Shown piece after piece: positions 1-7,855 of a stretch of 64,000 bases of DNA. The position numbers and the translations under genes are program-made. Below the pieces are notes generated by a model. That model made no database searches. It was not told the DNA's origin and saw only the letters and a program-made list of their open reading frames with translations. Origin of the DNA: an uncultured Collinsella sp. (GTDB lineage Bacteria; Actinomycetota; Coriobacteriia; Coriobacteriales; Coriobacteriaceae); assembly GCA_900541065.1 (NCBI GenBank), contig UQIE01000004.1, positions 71,307 to 135,306 on the forward strand, given 5' to 3'. How positions within the stretch are numbered: position 1 is the stretch's first letter; every line of letters begins with the position of its first letter.

Positions 1-300
1 GATATTGTCGGAGGCTCCCGTTGCTATTGCGAGCATCTCGAGGAAGTTGCCGGGCGCATCTGGTCAGTGGAGGCTCTTCCACGCCGGCGGATCCCCGATG
101 AGGAGGCCCTTTCCGTTGCGCATGAAGTCCTGCCGAGCATAGATCCTGCGCTGCTCAAGGCCCTGCCACGCCCCGATCGCGATGCCTGTCTGCTGAGGCT
201 CAGGCGGGCGCATCTCACGGTCAAGCAAATTGCCCGTATCACCGGCATCGGCGCTACAAGCGTAACCAAGGCCACCGCGGGCTGGAACGAGGCGGCGTGA
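1..300 (+). CDS. REP-associated (RAYT/Y1-type) transposase-like protein, C-terminal part
   Basis: The reading frame is open from base 1 and ends at a TGA at 298-300, so only the last 99 codons are visible and the start lies left of the window. The end (LTVKQIARITGIGATSVTKA) is a helix-turn-helix of the kind found at the C-terminus of REP-associated tyrosine transposases of gut actinobacteria. The catalytic HUH/tyrosine region is outside the window, so the family call rests on the tail and on the repeated REP-like sequence directly behind the gene (331-384). It could also be another HTH protein. Such transposases move short palindromic repeats as single-stranded DNA. Confidence 0.5.
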   Translation, partial: DIVGGSRCYCEHLEEVAGRIWSVEALPRRRIPDEEALSVAHEVLPSIDPALLKALPRPDRDACLLRLRRAHLTVKQIARITGIGATSVTKATAGWNEAA

Positions 301-330
301 GGCAGGGGCCGAACCGCTGCTGGCATGCGT

Positions 331-384
331 TACGTCTGTCCCCAATGCGTGAAAACACTCATGTAAGTCTGTCCCCAATGAGTG
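331..384 (+). repeat. REP-like direct repeat pair
   Basis: Two 21-base units (331-351 and 364-384) share GTCTGTCCCCAATG, with a 33-base period. The second unit also forms a hairpin with its own upstream flank: CACTCAT at 356-362 pairs with ATGAGTG at 378-384. They sit just downstream of the partial transposase, as REP substrates often do. That link is inferred. Confidence 0.5.
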
Positions 385-385
385 C

Positions 386-413
386 AAAAAAACGCCCTCC
401 GTAGGGGAGGGCG
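386..413 (-). terminator. Rho-independent terminator of rpmB
   Basis: Read on the minus strand, the 8-bp stem CGCCCTCC/GGAGGGCG (393-400 with 406-413, 5-base loop) is followed by seven T residues (386-392). It lies about 75 bases past the rpmB stop codon. Confidence 0.8.
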
Positions 414-486
414 CCTTTGGTAAGTTCTATATGAACGCGAGGTCTTTGACCCGGAGAGTCCGAGGTACTTGTTGGTAAGACCTTAT

Positions 487-675
487 TTAGGAGCGCGCAA
501 CCTTGCCGGACTTGAGGCAGGTGGAGCAAACGTTCATCTTGCGACGGTGACCATCGACGACGACGTAGACGCGCTGGATGTTGGGGCGGAACTTACGGTT
601 GGTGACGCGGTGAGAGTGGCTGATGGAGCGACCGGCAACGGGGTGCTTACCGCAAACTTCGCAAACTTTGGACAT
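487..675 (-). CDS. rpmB: 50S ribosomal protein L28
   Basis: This 62-residue protein of the large ribosomal subunit starts MSKVCEVCGKHP. It has two CxxC pairs (CEVC near the N-terminus, CSTC near the C-terminus), so it is the zinc-binding form of L28. The central RSISHSHRVTNRKFRPNIQ segment is typical of the family. An in-frame upstream start at 723 exists, but the ATG at 675 gives the normal length and is preceded on the minus strand by a good ribosome binding site (AAGGAGGGTCAGTT). The gene is monocistronic, with its own extended -10 promoter and terminator. Confidence 0.95.
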   Translation of the reverse strand: MSKVCEVCGKHPVAGRSISHSHRVTNRKFRPNIQRVYVVVDGHRRKMNVCSTCLKSGKVARS

Positions 676-729
676 AACTGACCCTCCTTGGGCGACAAAC
701 GAACATGTCGCGTTAACAAACAAGCCTGA

Positions 730-738
730 ACTATAGCA
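730..738 (-). promoter_or_regulatory. Extended -10 promoter of rpmB
   Basis: On the minus strand this reads TGCTATAGT, an extended -10 (TG-N-TATAGT) about 55 bases before the rpmB start. The same nonamer occurs before rpsT (13416-13424). No good -35 is visible. Confidence 0.6.
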
Positions 739-963
739 CAGAAGCAGCTCCCTGTGCGTAATCTACACAGAGATATTCCTCTTTTGGCGATAGTGCTCAC
801 GCCACGGCCCTGGACGTAGATCCGATTTGCGTGCAGCAGAGGGGATTATGCCAGCTCGTGCGTGCGTTTTCAAGCTCGTCCCACAAATATATATAGGTTT
901 ATTGAGCATTGGGCTCCGTTTACGGATTGCTCTGTATTTATGCTCGCAATTAAGCTCGAGGTT

Positions 964-972
964 GGCTACACT
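964..972 (+). promoter_or_regulatory. Probable -10 region of the pyr operon promoter
   Basis: GGCTACACT fits the GG-N-TAnnnT pattern seen before several genes here. It lies about 30 bases before the first arm of the leader structure. No clear -35 is present. Confidence 0.4.
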
Positions 973-1002
973 ATTCCTTGACCATTAAAGGGGTACGAGA
1001 TG

Positions 1003-1087
1003 CCCACATGGAATTACATAGCTGCCAAAGAGCAGCCCTTCCTGTGGGTGTCTGGTCCGCTTTAAGCGGTCGGGCATCTATTTTTTT
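1003..1087 (+). promoter_or_regulatory. pyr leader: PyrR-type transcription attenuator
   Basis: The first structure has an outer stem CCCACA (1003-1008) with TGTGGG (1043-1048) and an inner stem GCTG/CAGC (1021-1024 with 1032-1035). The second is a terminator hairpin from about 1049 to 1077 (core CCGC/GCGG at 1057-1060 and 1066-1069), followed by a T-rich tail ending at 1087. It lies immediately before pyrR. This is the layout of PyrR-controlled attenuators, in which UMP-bound PyrR favours termination. The exact PyrR-binding loop was not proven. Confidence 0.65.
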
Positions 1088-1105
1088 GACTGTGTCAGCA
1101 GTCAA
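1086..1105 (+). repeat. Inverted repeat between attenuator and pyrR
   Basis: TTGACTG (1086-1092) and CAGTCAA (1099-1105) form a perfect 7-bp stem with a 6-base loop, overlapping the end of the attenuator T-tract and ending about 20 bases before the pyrR start. It may be an additional leader hairpin. Confidence 0.45.
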
Positions 1106-1114
1106 GACATGTGA

Positions 1115-1711
<597 letters not shown>

Positions 1712-1715
1712 TACC

Positions 1716-2660
1716 GTGGCGTTCAACCATAAGCACCTGATCGACATTACCGAGTACTCCGAAGAGGACATCAAGCTCATCCTCGAGACCGCCAAGGCGT
1801 TCTCCGAGGTCAACGAGCGTGCCATCAAGAAGGTCCCCACGCTCAAGGGCAAGACCATCGTCAACATGTTCAACGAGCCCTCGACGCGCACCCGCAGCTC
1901 CTTCGAGCTCGCCGAGAAGCGTCTTTCGGCCGACAGCCTCAACTTTGGCGGCTCCTCGACCTCCACGGTCAAGGGCGAGAGCCTCGTCGACACCGTCGAG
2001 ACCCTCAACGCCTACAAGATCGACTGCATCGTCGTGCGCGATAAGCACGCCGGTGCTCCCTACATCGTCACGCAGAACTCGCCCGCGAGCGTCATCTGCG
2101 CCGGTGACGGCAAGCACAACCATCCCACGCAGGCCCTGCTCGACCTGTACACCATCTGGGAGCACAAGGGTGACTTCCACGGTCTGAAGGTCGCCGTCGT
2201 CGGCGATATCGCGCACTCCCGCGTCTGCGGCTCGCTGATCCCCGCCCTTAAGATCATGGGCTGCGAGACCTACGCCGTCGCCCCCGGCACGCTGCTGCCG
2301 CCGGCGCCCGAGGTCCTGGGCTGCGACCACGTGACGAGCGACCTCGATTCCGTCCTGCCCGAGCTGGACGTCGTCTACATGCTGCGCGTGCAGCAGGAGC
2401 GTCTCGAGGGTGCCCCGTTCCCGACCATTCGTGAGTACCACAAGCTTTTCGGTCTGACCAAGGACCGCGAGAAGCTCATGAAGCCCGACGCGATTATCTG
2501 CCACCCGGGCCCCATCAACCGCGGTGTCGAGTTCGACTCCTATATGGCCGACCACCCGCAACGCTCCGTCATCCTGGAGCAGGTCTACGCCGGTATCTGC
2601 GTGCGTATGGCTATCCTGTATCTGCTGCTTGGAGGTGCCGATAATGGCCTTGCTTCTTAA
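1716..2660 (+). CDS. pyrB: Aspartate carbamoyltransferase, catalytic subunit
   Basis: This cytoplasmic enzyme joins carbamoyl phosphate and aspartate, the first committed step of de novo pyrimidine synthesis. The carbamoyl-phosphate loop EPSTRTR lies at residues 54-60 and the HPTQALLD motif is in mid-protein. The length (314 aa) fits the family. I chose the GTG at 1716 (MAFNHKHL) because GGGAGGTGAG at 1699-1708 is a correctly spaced ribosome binding site; a GTG at 1704 is an alternative. No pyrI regulatory subunit follows, so the enzyme is probably a catalytic trimer, controlled transcriptionally through PyrR. The end overlaps pyrC by 17 bases. Confidence 0.95.
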   Translation: MAFNHKHLIDITEYSEEDIKLILETAKAFSEVNERAIKKVPTLKGKTIVNMFNEPSTRTRSSFELAEKRLSADSLNFGGSSTSTVKGESLVDTVETLNAYKIDCIVVRDKHAGAPYIVTQNSPASVICAGDGKHNHPTQALLDLYTIWEHKGDFHGLKVAVVGDIAHSRVCGSLIPALKIMGCETYAVAPGTLLPPAPEVLGCDHVTSDLDSVLPELDVVYMLRVQQERLEGAPFPTIREYHKLFGLTKDREKLMKPDAIICHPGPINRGVEFDSYMADHPQRSVILEQVYAGICVRMAILYLLLGGADNGLAS

Positions 2661-3933
2661 GAATGCCCACGTCGTCGACCCGTCCGTCGAGCTCGACGGT
2701 GTCGTTGACGTCCTGATTGACGGCGACAAGATCGCCGAGGTCGGCGAGAATCTCGCCGTCGAGGGAGCCGAGGTCCGCGACCTTTCCGGCAAGTACCTCG
2801 TCCCTGGCCTGGTGGATATGCACGTCCACCTTCGCGAGCCCGGCTATGAGGTCAAAGAGGACATCGAGAGCGGCACCCGCGCAGCTGCCAAGGGCGGCTT
2901 TACCGGCGTGTGCGCCATGCCCAACACCGATCCCGTCACCGATAACGGCACCGTCGTGGAGTTCGTCAAGTCCCGCGCTGCCGAGGTCGGTCACTGCCGC
3001 GTCTATCCGTCGGGCGCCATGACCCGCGGTCTTAAGGGCGAGGCCATGTCCGAGATGGGCGATATGGTCGCCCACGGCGCCGTCGCCTTCACCGACGACG
3101 GTCGCGGCGTGCAGGGCGCGGGCATGCTCCGTCGTTGCATGGACTACGGCAAGATGTTCGGCAAGGTCTTTATGAGCCACTGCCAGGACGAGGACTTGGT
3201 CGGCCACGGCCAGATCAACGAGGGCAAGGTCTCGACCCGTCTGGCCCTCGAGGGCTGGCCGGCTGCCGGCGAGGAACTCCAGATCGCCCGCGACATCGAG
3301 ATCGCCAAGCTGACCGGTGCCAAGCTGCACATCCAGCACATCTCCACCGCCCATGGCCTGGAGATCGTGCGTGCCGGTAAGGCCGCTGGCGTTCAGGTTA
3401 CCTGCGAGGCCACCCCGCATCACATGTTCCTGACCGAGAACGACCTGGACGAGACCTACAACACCTCGCTCAAGGTCAATCCGCCGCTGCGCACCGACGA
3501 GGACGCCGAGGCCATCCGTCAGGGCGTCATCGACGGCACCGTCGACGTTATCGTCACCGATCACGCTCCCCACACCCCGTGGGAGAAGGCCCGCGAGTTC
3601 GAGCTTGCGCCCTTTGGCATGATCGGTCTCGAGACCTCGCTGTCGCTCGTGCTCACCGAGCTGGTCAACACGGGCAAGATGAGCATGGGCCGTATGGTCG
3701 AGCTCATGGCCATCAAGCCGCGTGAGATCCTGGGCCTCGACCAGGTTCAGGTCAAGGCGGGATCCGTTGCCGACCTGACCGTGTTCGACCCCTCCGCAAC
3801 CTGGACGGTTGGCGAGGACGGTTACGAGTCGCGCGCCGAGAACTCCGGTTTTGCCGGCCGCACGCTCACCGGTCGTGCCACCGATGTATTTGTCGGCGGT
3901 AAACAGACGCTTGCCGACGGCTGCATCTGCTAG
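2644..3933 (+). CDS. pyrC: Dihydroorotase (class I)
   Basis: The enzyme cyclises carbamoyl aspartate to dihydroorotate, the third pyrimidine step. The amidohydrolase metal site HVHLREPG (His60, His62) and the later ITDHAP-type segment (VTDHAPHTPWEK) are present. At 429 aa it is a class I enzyme, as found beside pyrB in Gram-positive operons. The start at 2644 (MALLLKNAHVVDP) follows the ribosome binding site GGAGGTGCCGATA and overlaps pyrB, indicating translational coupling. A strong hairpin follows at 3954-3978. Confidence 0.95.
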   Translation: MALLLKNAHVVDPSVELDGVVDVLIDGDKIAEVGENLAVEGAEVRDLSGKYLVPGLVDMHVHLREPGYEVKEDIESGTRAAAKGGFTGVCAMPNTDPVTDNGTVVEFVKSRAAEVGHCRVYPSGAMTRGLKGEAMSEMGDMVAHGAVAFTDDGRGVQGAGMLRRCMDYGKMFGKVFMSHCQDEDLVGHGQINEGKVSTRLALEGWPAAGEELQIARDIEIAKLTGAKLHIQHISTAHGLEIVRAGKAAGVQVTCEATPHHMFLTENDLDETYNTSLKVNPPLRTDEDAEAIRQGVIDGTVDVIVTDHAPHTPWEKAREFELAPFGMIGLETSLSLVLTELVNTGKMSMGRMVELMAIKPREILGLDQVQVKAGSVADLTVFDPSATWTVGEDGYESRAENSGFAGRTLTGRATDVFVGGKQTLADGCIC

Positions 3934-3953
3934 CATAGCCTTATCGCTTTTGT

Positions 3954-3986
3954 GCGCGGCGCCCTTGCGGTGCCGCGCTTTCTATT
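3954..3986 (+). terminator. Hairpin with T-rich tail between pyrC and pyrK
   Basis: A 10-bp stem (3954-3963 with 3969-3978, one G-U pair, 5-base loop) is followed by TTTCTATT. It has terminator form but sits inside the pyr operon, so it may reduce rather than stop transcription into pyrK-pyrD-pyrF. Confidence 0.6.
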
Positions 3987-4025
3987 CGTTTGGACCATGC
4001 AACCGCATGGGGGATTGGAGCGTTT

Positions 4026-4817
4026 ATGCCCACACCTTCCACTGCACGCATGCACGACTTCGAGGTCGTCTCGAACCGGGAGATTGCCGACGGCGTCTTC
4101 TCGCTCGTCATCTCGGCCCCCAAGCTTGCAAGTGCGCTCAAGCCCGGTCAGTTTGTGAACATCGCCGTACCCGGTGATGCGTCCTCGCTGCTTCGCGTGC
4201 CCCTGAGCTACTACCGCGCCGACGCCGAGGCCGGCACCGTCGAGCTGTGGTACGCCGTCGTGGGCGACGATACCCGTCGTTTGTCCCAGATGGGCCCCGG
4301 CTCCACCTCTAACCTGCTGGGCCCCGGTGGCCGTGGCTGGATGGTACCCGAGGGCACCAGGAAGGCCCTGCTCGTCGCCGGTGGCATCGGCGTTCCGCCT
4401 GTGCTGTGCCTTGCCGGCATGCTTGCCGAGCAGAGTGTTGATGTTGACGTGTGCCTGGGCTTTGGCACCGCTTCCAAGGCCGTGGGCATCGACGAGTTCC
4501 GCGCGCTGGGCGCCACGGTTAACGTGTGCACCGACGATGGCACGCTGGGCACGCACGGTTTTTGCACCGACCCGGCAGCCGAGCTGCTCGGCGAGGGCGG
4601 CTACGACTACGTCGCCAGCTGCGGTCCCGCCGTCATGATGAAGAAAGTCGCCGCCGCTGCCGCCGAGGCCGGTGCGTACTGTGAGGTGTCGCTCGAGCGC
4701 ATGATGAGCTGTGGCTTTGGCGCCTGCAACACCTGCAATGTCGAGACGGTCGACGGTATGAAGGGTGCTTGCATGTGCGGCCCCGTGTTCGATGCTTCCA
4801 AGGTGGTGGTCTTCTAG
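4026..4817 (+). CDS. pyrK: Dihydroorotate dehydrogenase, electron transfer subunit
   Basis: PyrK is the FAD and [2Fe-2S] subunit that passes electrons from the PyrD flavoprotein to NAD+. The N-terminal half is a ferredoxin-reductase-type FAD domain (RVPLSYYR), followed by a nucleotide-binding region (LLVAGGIGVPP). The C-terminal cysteine cluster CGFGACNTC plus a later CMCG ligates the iron-sulfur centre. The ATG at 4026 was chosen because GGAG at 4017-4020 precedes it; a TTG at 3990 is also in frame. pyrD follows with overlapping start and stop, as expected for two subunits of one class 1B enzyme. Confidence 0.93.
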   Translation: MPTPSTARMHDFEVVSNREIADGVFSLVISAPKLASALKPGQFVNIAVPGDASSLLRVPLSYYRADAEAGTVELWYAVVGDDTRRLSQMGPGSTSNLLGPGGRGWMVPEGTRKALLVAGGIGVPPVLCLAGMLAEQSVDVDVCLGFGTASKAVGIDEFRALGATVNVCTDDGTLGTHGFCTDPAAELLGEGGYDYVASCGPAVMMKKVAAAAAEAGAYCEVSLERMMSCGFGACNTCNVETVDGMKGACMCGPVFDASKVVVF

Positions 4818-5740
4818 TGGGTACCGTGAACATGGCCGTCGATTTCGGCGGCGTCAAGATGCAAAACCCCATCAACACCGCAGCCGGTACCTTTGGCTAC
4901 GGCTGGCAGTTCCAGAACTTCTTTGATGTTTCCCAACTGGGCGCCATCACCACCAAGGGTTGCGCAGCCGAGCCCTGGCCCGGTAACCCCGCGCCCCGCA
5001 TGGCCGAGATCCCCGGCGGTATGATCAACTCCGTGGGCCTTCAGAACCCCGGCGTGGCCGCCTTTGCTCGCGAGTCCGGTCCGTGGCTCGAGCAGCTCTC
5101 CAAGGACGGCTGCCAGGTCATCTGTCAGGTTGCCGGCCACTCCGTTGACGAGTTTGTCCGCGCACTCGAGATGTATGTCGAGCTGTGCCCCTGGGCTGCC
5201 GGCTACGAGATCAACGTGAGCTGCCCCAATATCGCCGCCGGCGGTGCCGCCATGGGCTCCACGCCCGAGGGCGCCTCTTCCGTTATGGCTGCCTGCCGCA
5301 AGGTGACCGATAAGCCGCTGTTCGTGAAGATGGCGCCGGTCAACGTCGCCGAGATCGCCAAGGCCCTCGAGGCTGCCGGCGCCGACGGCCTTTCGGTCAT
5401 CAACTCCATCCAGGGCATGGCCATCGACGTCCATACCCGCAAGTCCCGCGTGGCCAAGCCCAAGGGCGGCCTTTCGGGCCCGCTGTGCCACCACATCGCC
5501 GTGCGCATGGTCTGGGAGGTTGCCCAGGCCGTCGATATCCCCATCAACGGTGTCGGCGGTGTCATGACCGGAGAAGATGCGGCCGAGTTTATCCTGGCCG
5601 GCGCCACCTGCGTGTCGGTCGGTATGGCCAACTTCGTCGATCCGTGCGCTTCGCTCAAGATCGCGCATGAGCTCGAGGCCTGGGCCGAGTCCCAGGGCGT
5701 AAAGGACATCAACGAACTGGTAGGTGCTTTCGAATGCTAG
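4817..5740 (+). CDS. pyrD: Dihydroorotate dehydrogenase, catalytic subunit (class 1B)
   Basis: This FMN enzyme oxidises dihydroorotate to orotate. The NVSCPN motif near residue 136 carries the class 1 catalytic cysteine. Phosphate-binding glycine segments (GVGGV and the following MTGEDAAEF) lie near the C-terminus. The adjacent PyrK identifies it as the NAD-linked heterotetrameric form. Three in-frame starts are possible: GTG 4817 (overlapping the pyrK TAG), GTG 4826 and ATG 4832. I use 4817 because AAGGTGGTGG lies at the right distance upstream. The stop overlaps the pyrF start. Confidence 0.94.
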   Translation: MGTVNMAVDFGGVKMQNPINTAAGTFGYGWQFQNFFDVSQLGAITTKGCAAEPWPGNPAPRMAEIPGGMINSVGLQNPGVAAFARESGPWLEQLSKDGCQVICQVAGHSVDEFVRALEMYVELCPWAAGYEINVSCPNIAAGGAAMGSTPEGASSVMAACRKVTDKPLFVKMAPVNVAEIAKALEAAGADGLSVINSIQGMAIDVHTRKSRVAKPKGGLSGPLCHHIAVRMVWEVAQAVDIPINGVGGVMTGEDAAEFILAGATCVSVGMANFVDPCASLKIAHELEAWAESQGVKDINELVGAFEC

Positions 5741-6450
5741 AGACCGATGCCCGCGACCGCGTAATCGTCGCCCTCGACTGCGACCGTGAGCGTGCGCTCG
5801 AGCTTGCCCACGAGCTTTCGGGCCATGCCGCCTGGCTCAAGGTTGGCATGACGCTCTATTACGCCGAGGGTCCCCAGATCGTCAAGACATTCAAGGACCT
5901 GGGCTTTAAGGTCTTCCTTGACCTTAAGTTCCATGATATTCCGCATCAGGTTCGCGGTGCCGCCCGCTCGGCCTCGCTTGCCGGTGCCGATCTGCTTTCG
6001 GTCCACGGTTTGGGTTCGGGCGCCATGCTCGCTGCCTGCCGCGAGGGTGCCGAGGAGGCGCGCGAGGACCGCGCTAAGCTCGTCGCCATCACCGTTCTTA
6101 CGAGCATGAATCAGGATGCCTTGAGCGAGATTGGCGTCGAGTCGCCCGTGGCCGAGGAGGCCGCCCGCCTGGCAAAGCTCGCTCAGGCTAACGGCATCGA
6201 TGGCATCGTGTGCTCGCCGATGGAGGCTCACGACATGCGTGAGCTGCTGGGTCCCGATGCCCTGATCGTGACTCCGGGCGTGCGTCCGGTGGGTGCCGCC
6301 CTTGGTGACCAGTCCCGCGTGGCGACGCCTTCCCAGGCTATCGAGCGTGGCGCCAGCCACATTGTGGTGGGCCGTCCCATCACCGGTGCCGACGATCCGG
6401 TTGCCGCCTTTGACGCTATCGTCGCCGAGCTGGTCGAAAACGTCGCGTAA
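5734..6450 (+). CDS. pyrF: Orotidine 5'-phosphate decarboxylase
   Basis: The enzyme converts OMP to UMP, the last step of de novo UMP synthesis. The catalytic signature DLKFHDIP is at residues 63-70 (Asp63, Lys65, Asp68). The phosphate-binding end GASHIVVGRPIT is near the C-terminus. At 238 aa it has the usual bacterial length. The ATG overlaps the pyrD stop. It is the last pyr gene here; pyrE, which makes OMP from orotate, is not in the window. A structured intergenic region follows. Confidence 0.95.
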   Translation: MLETDARDRVIVALDCDRERALELAHELSGHAAWLKVGMTLYYAEGPQIVKTFKDLGFKVFLDLKFHDIPHQVRGAARSASLAGADLLSVHGLGSGAMLAACREGAEEAREDRAKLVAITVLTSMNQDALSEIGVESPVAEEAARLAKLAQANGIDGIVCSPMEAHDMRELLGPDALIVTPGVRPVGAALGDQSRVATPSQAIERGASHIVVGRPITGADDPVAAFDAIVAELVENVA

Positions 6451-6495
6451 AAGATTCCCCTAAGTCACCACTTTTGGGTCTCATTAGCACAAAAT

Positions 6496-6553
6496 AGCCC
6501 CTGTGCCTGCGTAAACTTTCCCATCCTTTGTGTGGAATCGCAGGTCAGGGGCT
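6496..6553. repeat. Two-step inverted repeat downstream of pyrF
   Basis: AGCCCCTG (6496-6503) and CCTGCG (6506-6511) are mirrored by CGCAGG (6539-6544) and CAGGGGCT (6546-6553): 14 bp of perfect pairing around a 27-base loop. It has no T-run, so it is not a classical terminator. It could be a structured 3' end of the pyr transcript or a repeat element. Confidence 0.6.
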
Positions 6554-6616
6554 TAACTTTGGGCGCAGTATATTGCACTTTTTGCGGGTATCGTCTAACC
6601 TATGGACCCGCGATTG

Positions 6617-6648
6617 GGCATTTTGTACGTTCTACGTGCTAAAATGCC
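6617..6648. promoter_or_regulatory. Dyad-symmetric element upstream of mihF
   Basis: GGCATTTT (6617-6624) and AAAATGCC (6641-6648) are perfect inverted repeats, with an inner ACGT/ACGT pair around TCT. It ends about 40 bases before the mihF start and contains TAAAAT (6640-6645), a possible -10, so it could be an operator overlapping the promoter. Confidence 0.45.
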
Positions 6649-6689
6649 AATTATTGAATCAGAAATAACCCAACTATTTGGAGGTACGA

Positions 6690-6998
6690 ATGGCACTCCC
6701 TCAGCTTACCGACGAGCAGCGCAAGCAGGCTCTTGAGAAGGCTGCTGCCGCACGTCATGCCCGCGCTGAGCTTCGCGAGCAGATCAAGAAGGGCGAGAAG
6801 TCCCTCGAGTCCGTGCTCAACTCCGATGACCCCATCGCTTCCCGCATGAAGGTTTCCACCCTCATCGAGTCTCTCCCTGGTTTTGGCAAGGCCAAGGCCG
6901 CCAAGATCATGGAGGAGCTCGGTATCTCCGCTACCCGTCGCGTCCAGGGCCTCGGCGTCCGTCAGCGCGAGCAGCTCCTCGAGCAGCTGACCAAATAA
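6690..6998 (+). CDS. mihF: Actinobacterial integration host factor (mIHF)
   Basis: This 102-residue nucleoid-associated protein binds and bends DNA. It has a helical N-terminus (LTDEQRKQALEKAAAARHAR) and a helix-two-turn-helix segment SLPGFGKAKAAKIMEELGI. It is unrelated in fold to the enterobacterial IHF subunits. The order mihF-gmk-rpoZ is a hallmark of actinobacteria and supports the call. The start at 6690 is set by GGAGG at 6680-6684. The TAA is directly followed by the gmk GTG. Confidence 0.93.
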   Translation: MALPQLTDEQRKQALEKAAAARHARAELREQIKKGEKSLESVLNSDDPIASRMKVSTLIESLPGFGKAKAAKIMEELGISATRRVQGLGVRQREQLLEQLTK

Positions 6999-7568
6999 GT
7001 GAGCGCTCAGGATTCCAAGCTCTTTGTGATTTCTGGACCGTCAGGCGCAGGCAAGGGTACGCTCGTCACTCGTGTGCGCGAGCGCCGCTCGAACCTGGGC
7101 CTGACGGTTTCGGCTACCACGCGAGCACCACGTAAAGGTGAGGTCGACGGCGTCAACTACTTTTTTCTGACGCGCGAGGAGTTCGACCGCCGCGTGGCAA
7201 ACGGTGAGTTTGTTGAGTGGGCCGAGGTCCACGGTAACTGCTACGGCACGTTGGTGAGCGAGGTCCAGTCCAAGCTCGCCTCTGGTTCGTCTCTCATCTT
7301 GGAGATCGATGTCCAGGGTGCCCTGCAGGTGAAGGAGCGTTTCCCCGAGGCCGTGCTGATCTTTATCAAGCCACCTTCGCTCGAGGTGCTTCGCGAGCGT
7401 CTAGTCGGTCGCGGTACCGAGACGCCCGAGACGATTGAGCTGCGTATGGCAAACGCCGCCGATGAGCTTGCCCTTGCCGACCGCTACGACGACGTCGTGG
7501 TGAATGACGATCTCGACCGCGCGACCGATGAGCTCGTTCGCGTTCTCGATATGCATGAAAGGATCTGA
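6999..7568 (+). CDS. gmk: Guanylate kinase
   Basis: The enzyme phosphorylates GMP or dGMP to the diphosphate with ATP. The P-loop GPSGAGKGT lies near residues 13-21, and the GMP-binding segment (SATTRAPRKGEVDGVNYFF) is intact. The length of 189 aa is normal. The GTG start abuts the mihF stop with no spacing, so translation is probably coupled. rpoZ follows after 5 bases. Confidence 0.95.
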   Translation: MSAQDSKLFVISGPSGAGKGTLVTRVRERRSNLGLTVSATTRAPRKGEVDGVNYFFLTREEFDRRVANGEFVEWAEVHGNCYGTLVSEVQSKLASGSSLILEIDVQGALQVKERFPEAVLIFIKPPSLEVLRERLVGRGTETPETIELRMANAADELALADRYDDVVVNDDLDRATDELVRVLDMHERI

Positions 7569-7573
7569 GGTCC

Positions 7574-7855
7574 GTGTCCGTTGTAAAGCCTTGCATTGAC
7601 GATCTTCTGGAGAAGACCGATCACAACCGCTTCCTGCTCGCTTCGCTTGCCTCCAAGCGCGCCTGCGACATCAATAGCATGTTGCGTGGCCAGCACAACC
7701 GCGTGCTTGCCGTCCAGGATGTCGATGACATCACCATCGGGCTTTCCGGTGCCGATACCATTTCGATGGCTATGGATGAGATTGTCGACGGCGACATCTC
7801 TTACGACGAGGCCCGTTATGAGAAGGCGCTCGGCCACAAGGTTGCTGAAGCCTAA
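7574..7855 (+). CDS. rpoZ: DNA-directed RNA polymerase subunit omega
   Basis: This small (93 aa) RNA polymerase subunit helps fold and protect beta-prime. The N-terminal CIDDLLEKTDHNRFLLASLASKRA region contains the conserved omega signature, in which a lysine/arginine-rich helix follows the D-L-L motif. The GTG start is preceded by GGATCTGAGG. Its position right behind gmk is the common actinobacterial order. The stop is directly followed by the thiI ATG. Confidence 0.9.
   Translation: MSVVKPCIDDLLEKTDHNRFLLASLASKRACDINSMLRGQHNRVLAVQDVDDITIGLSGADTISMAMDEIVDGDISYDEARYEKALGHKVAEA

Noticed and set aside
3954..3986. Operon end after pyrC
   Set aside because: The hairpin is terminator-like, but pyrK, pyrD and pyrF follow closely in the same pathway without a clear new promoter, so partial attenuation is more likely.
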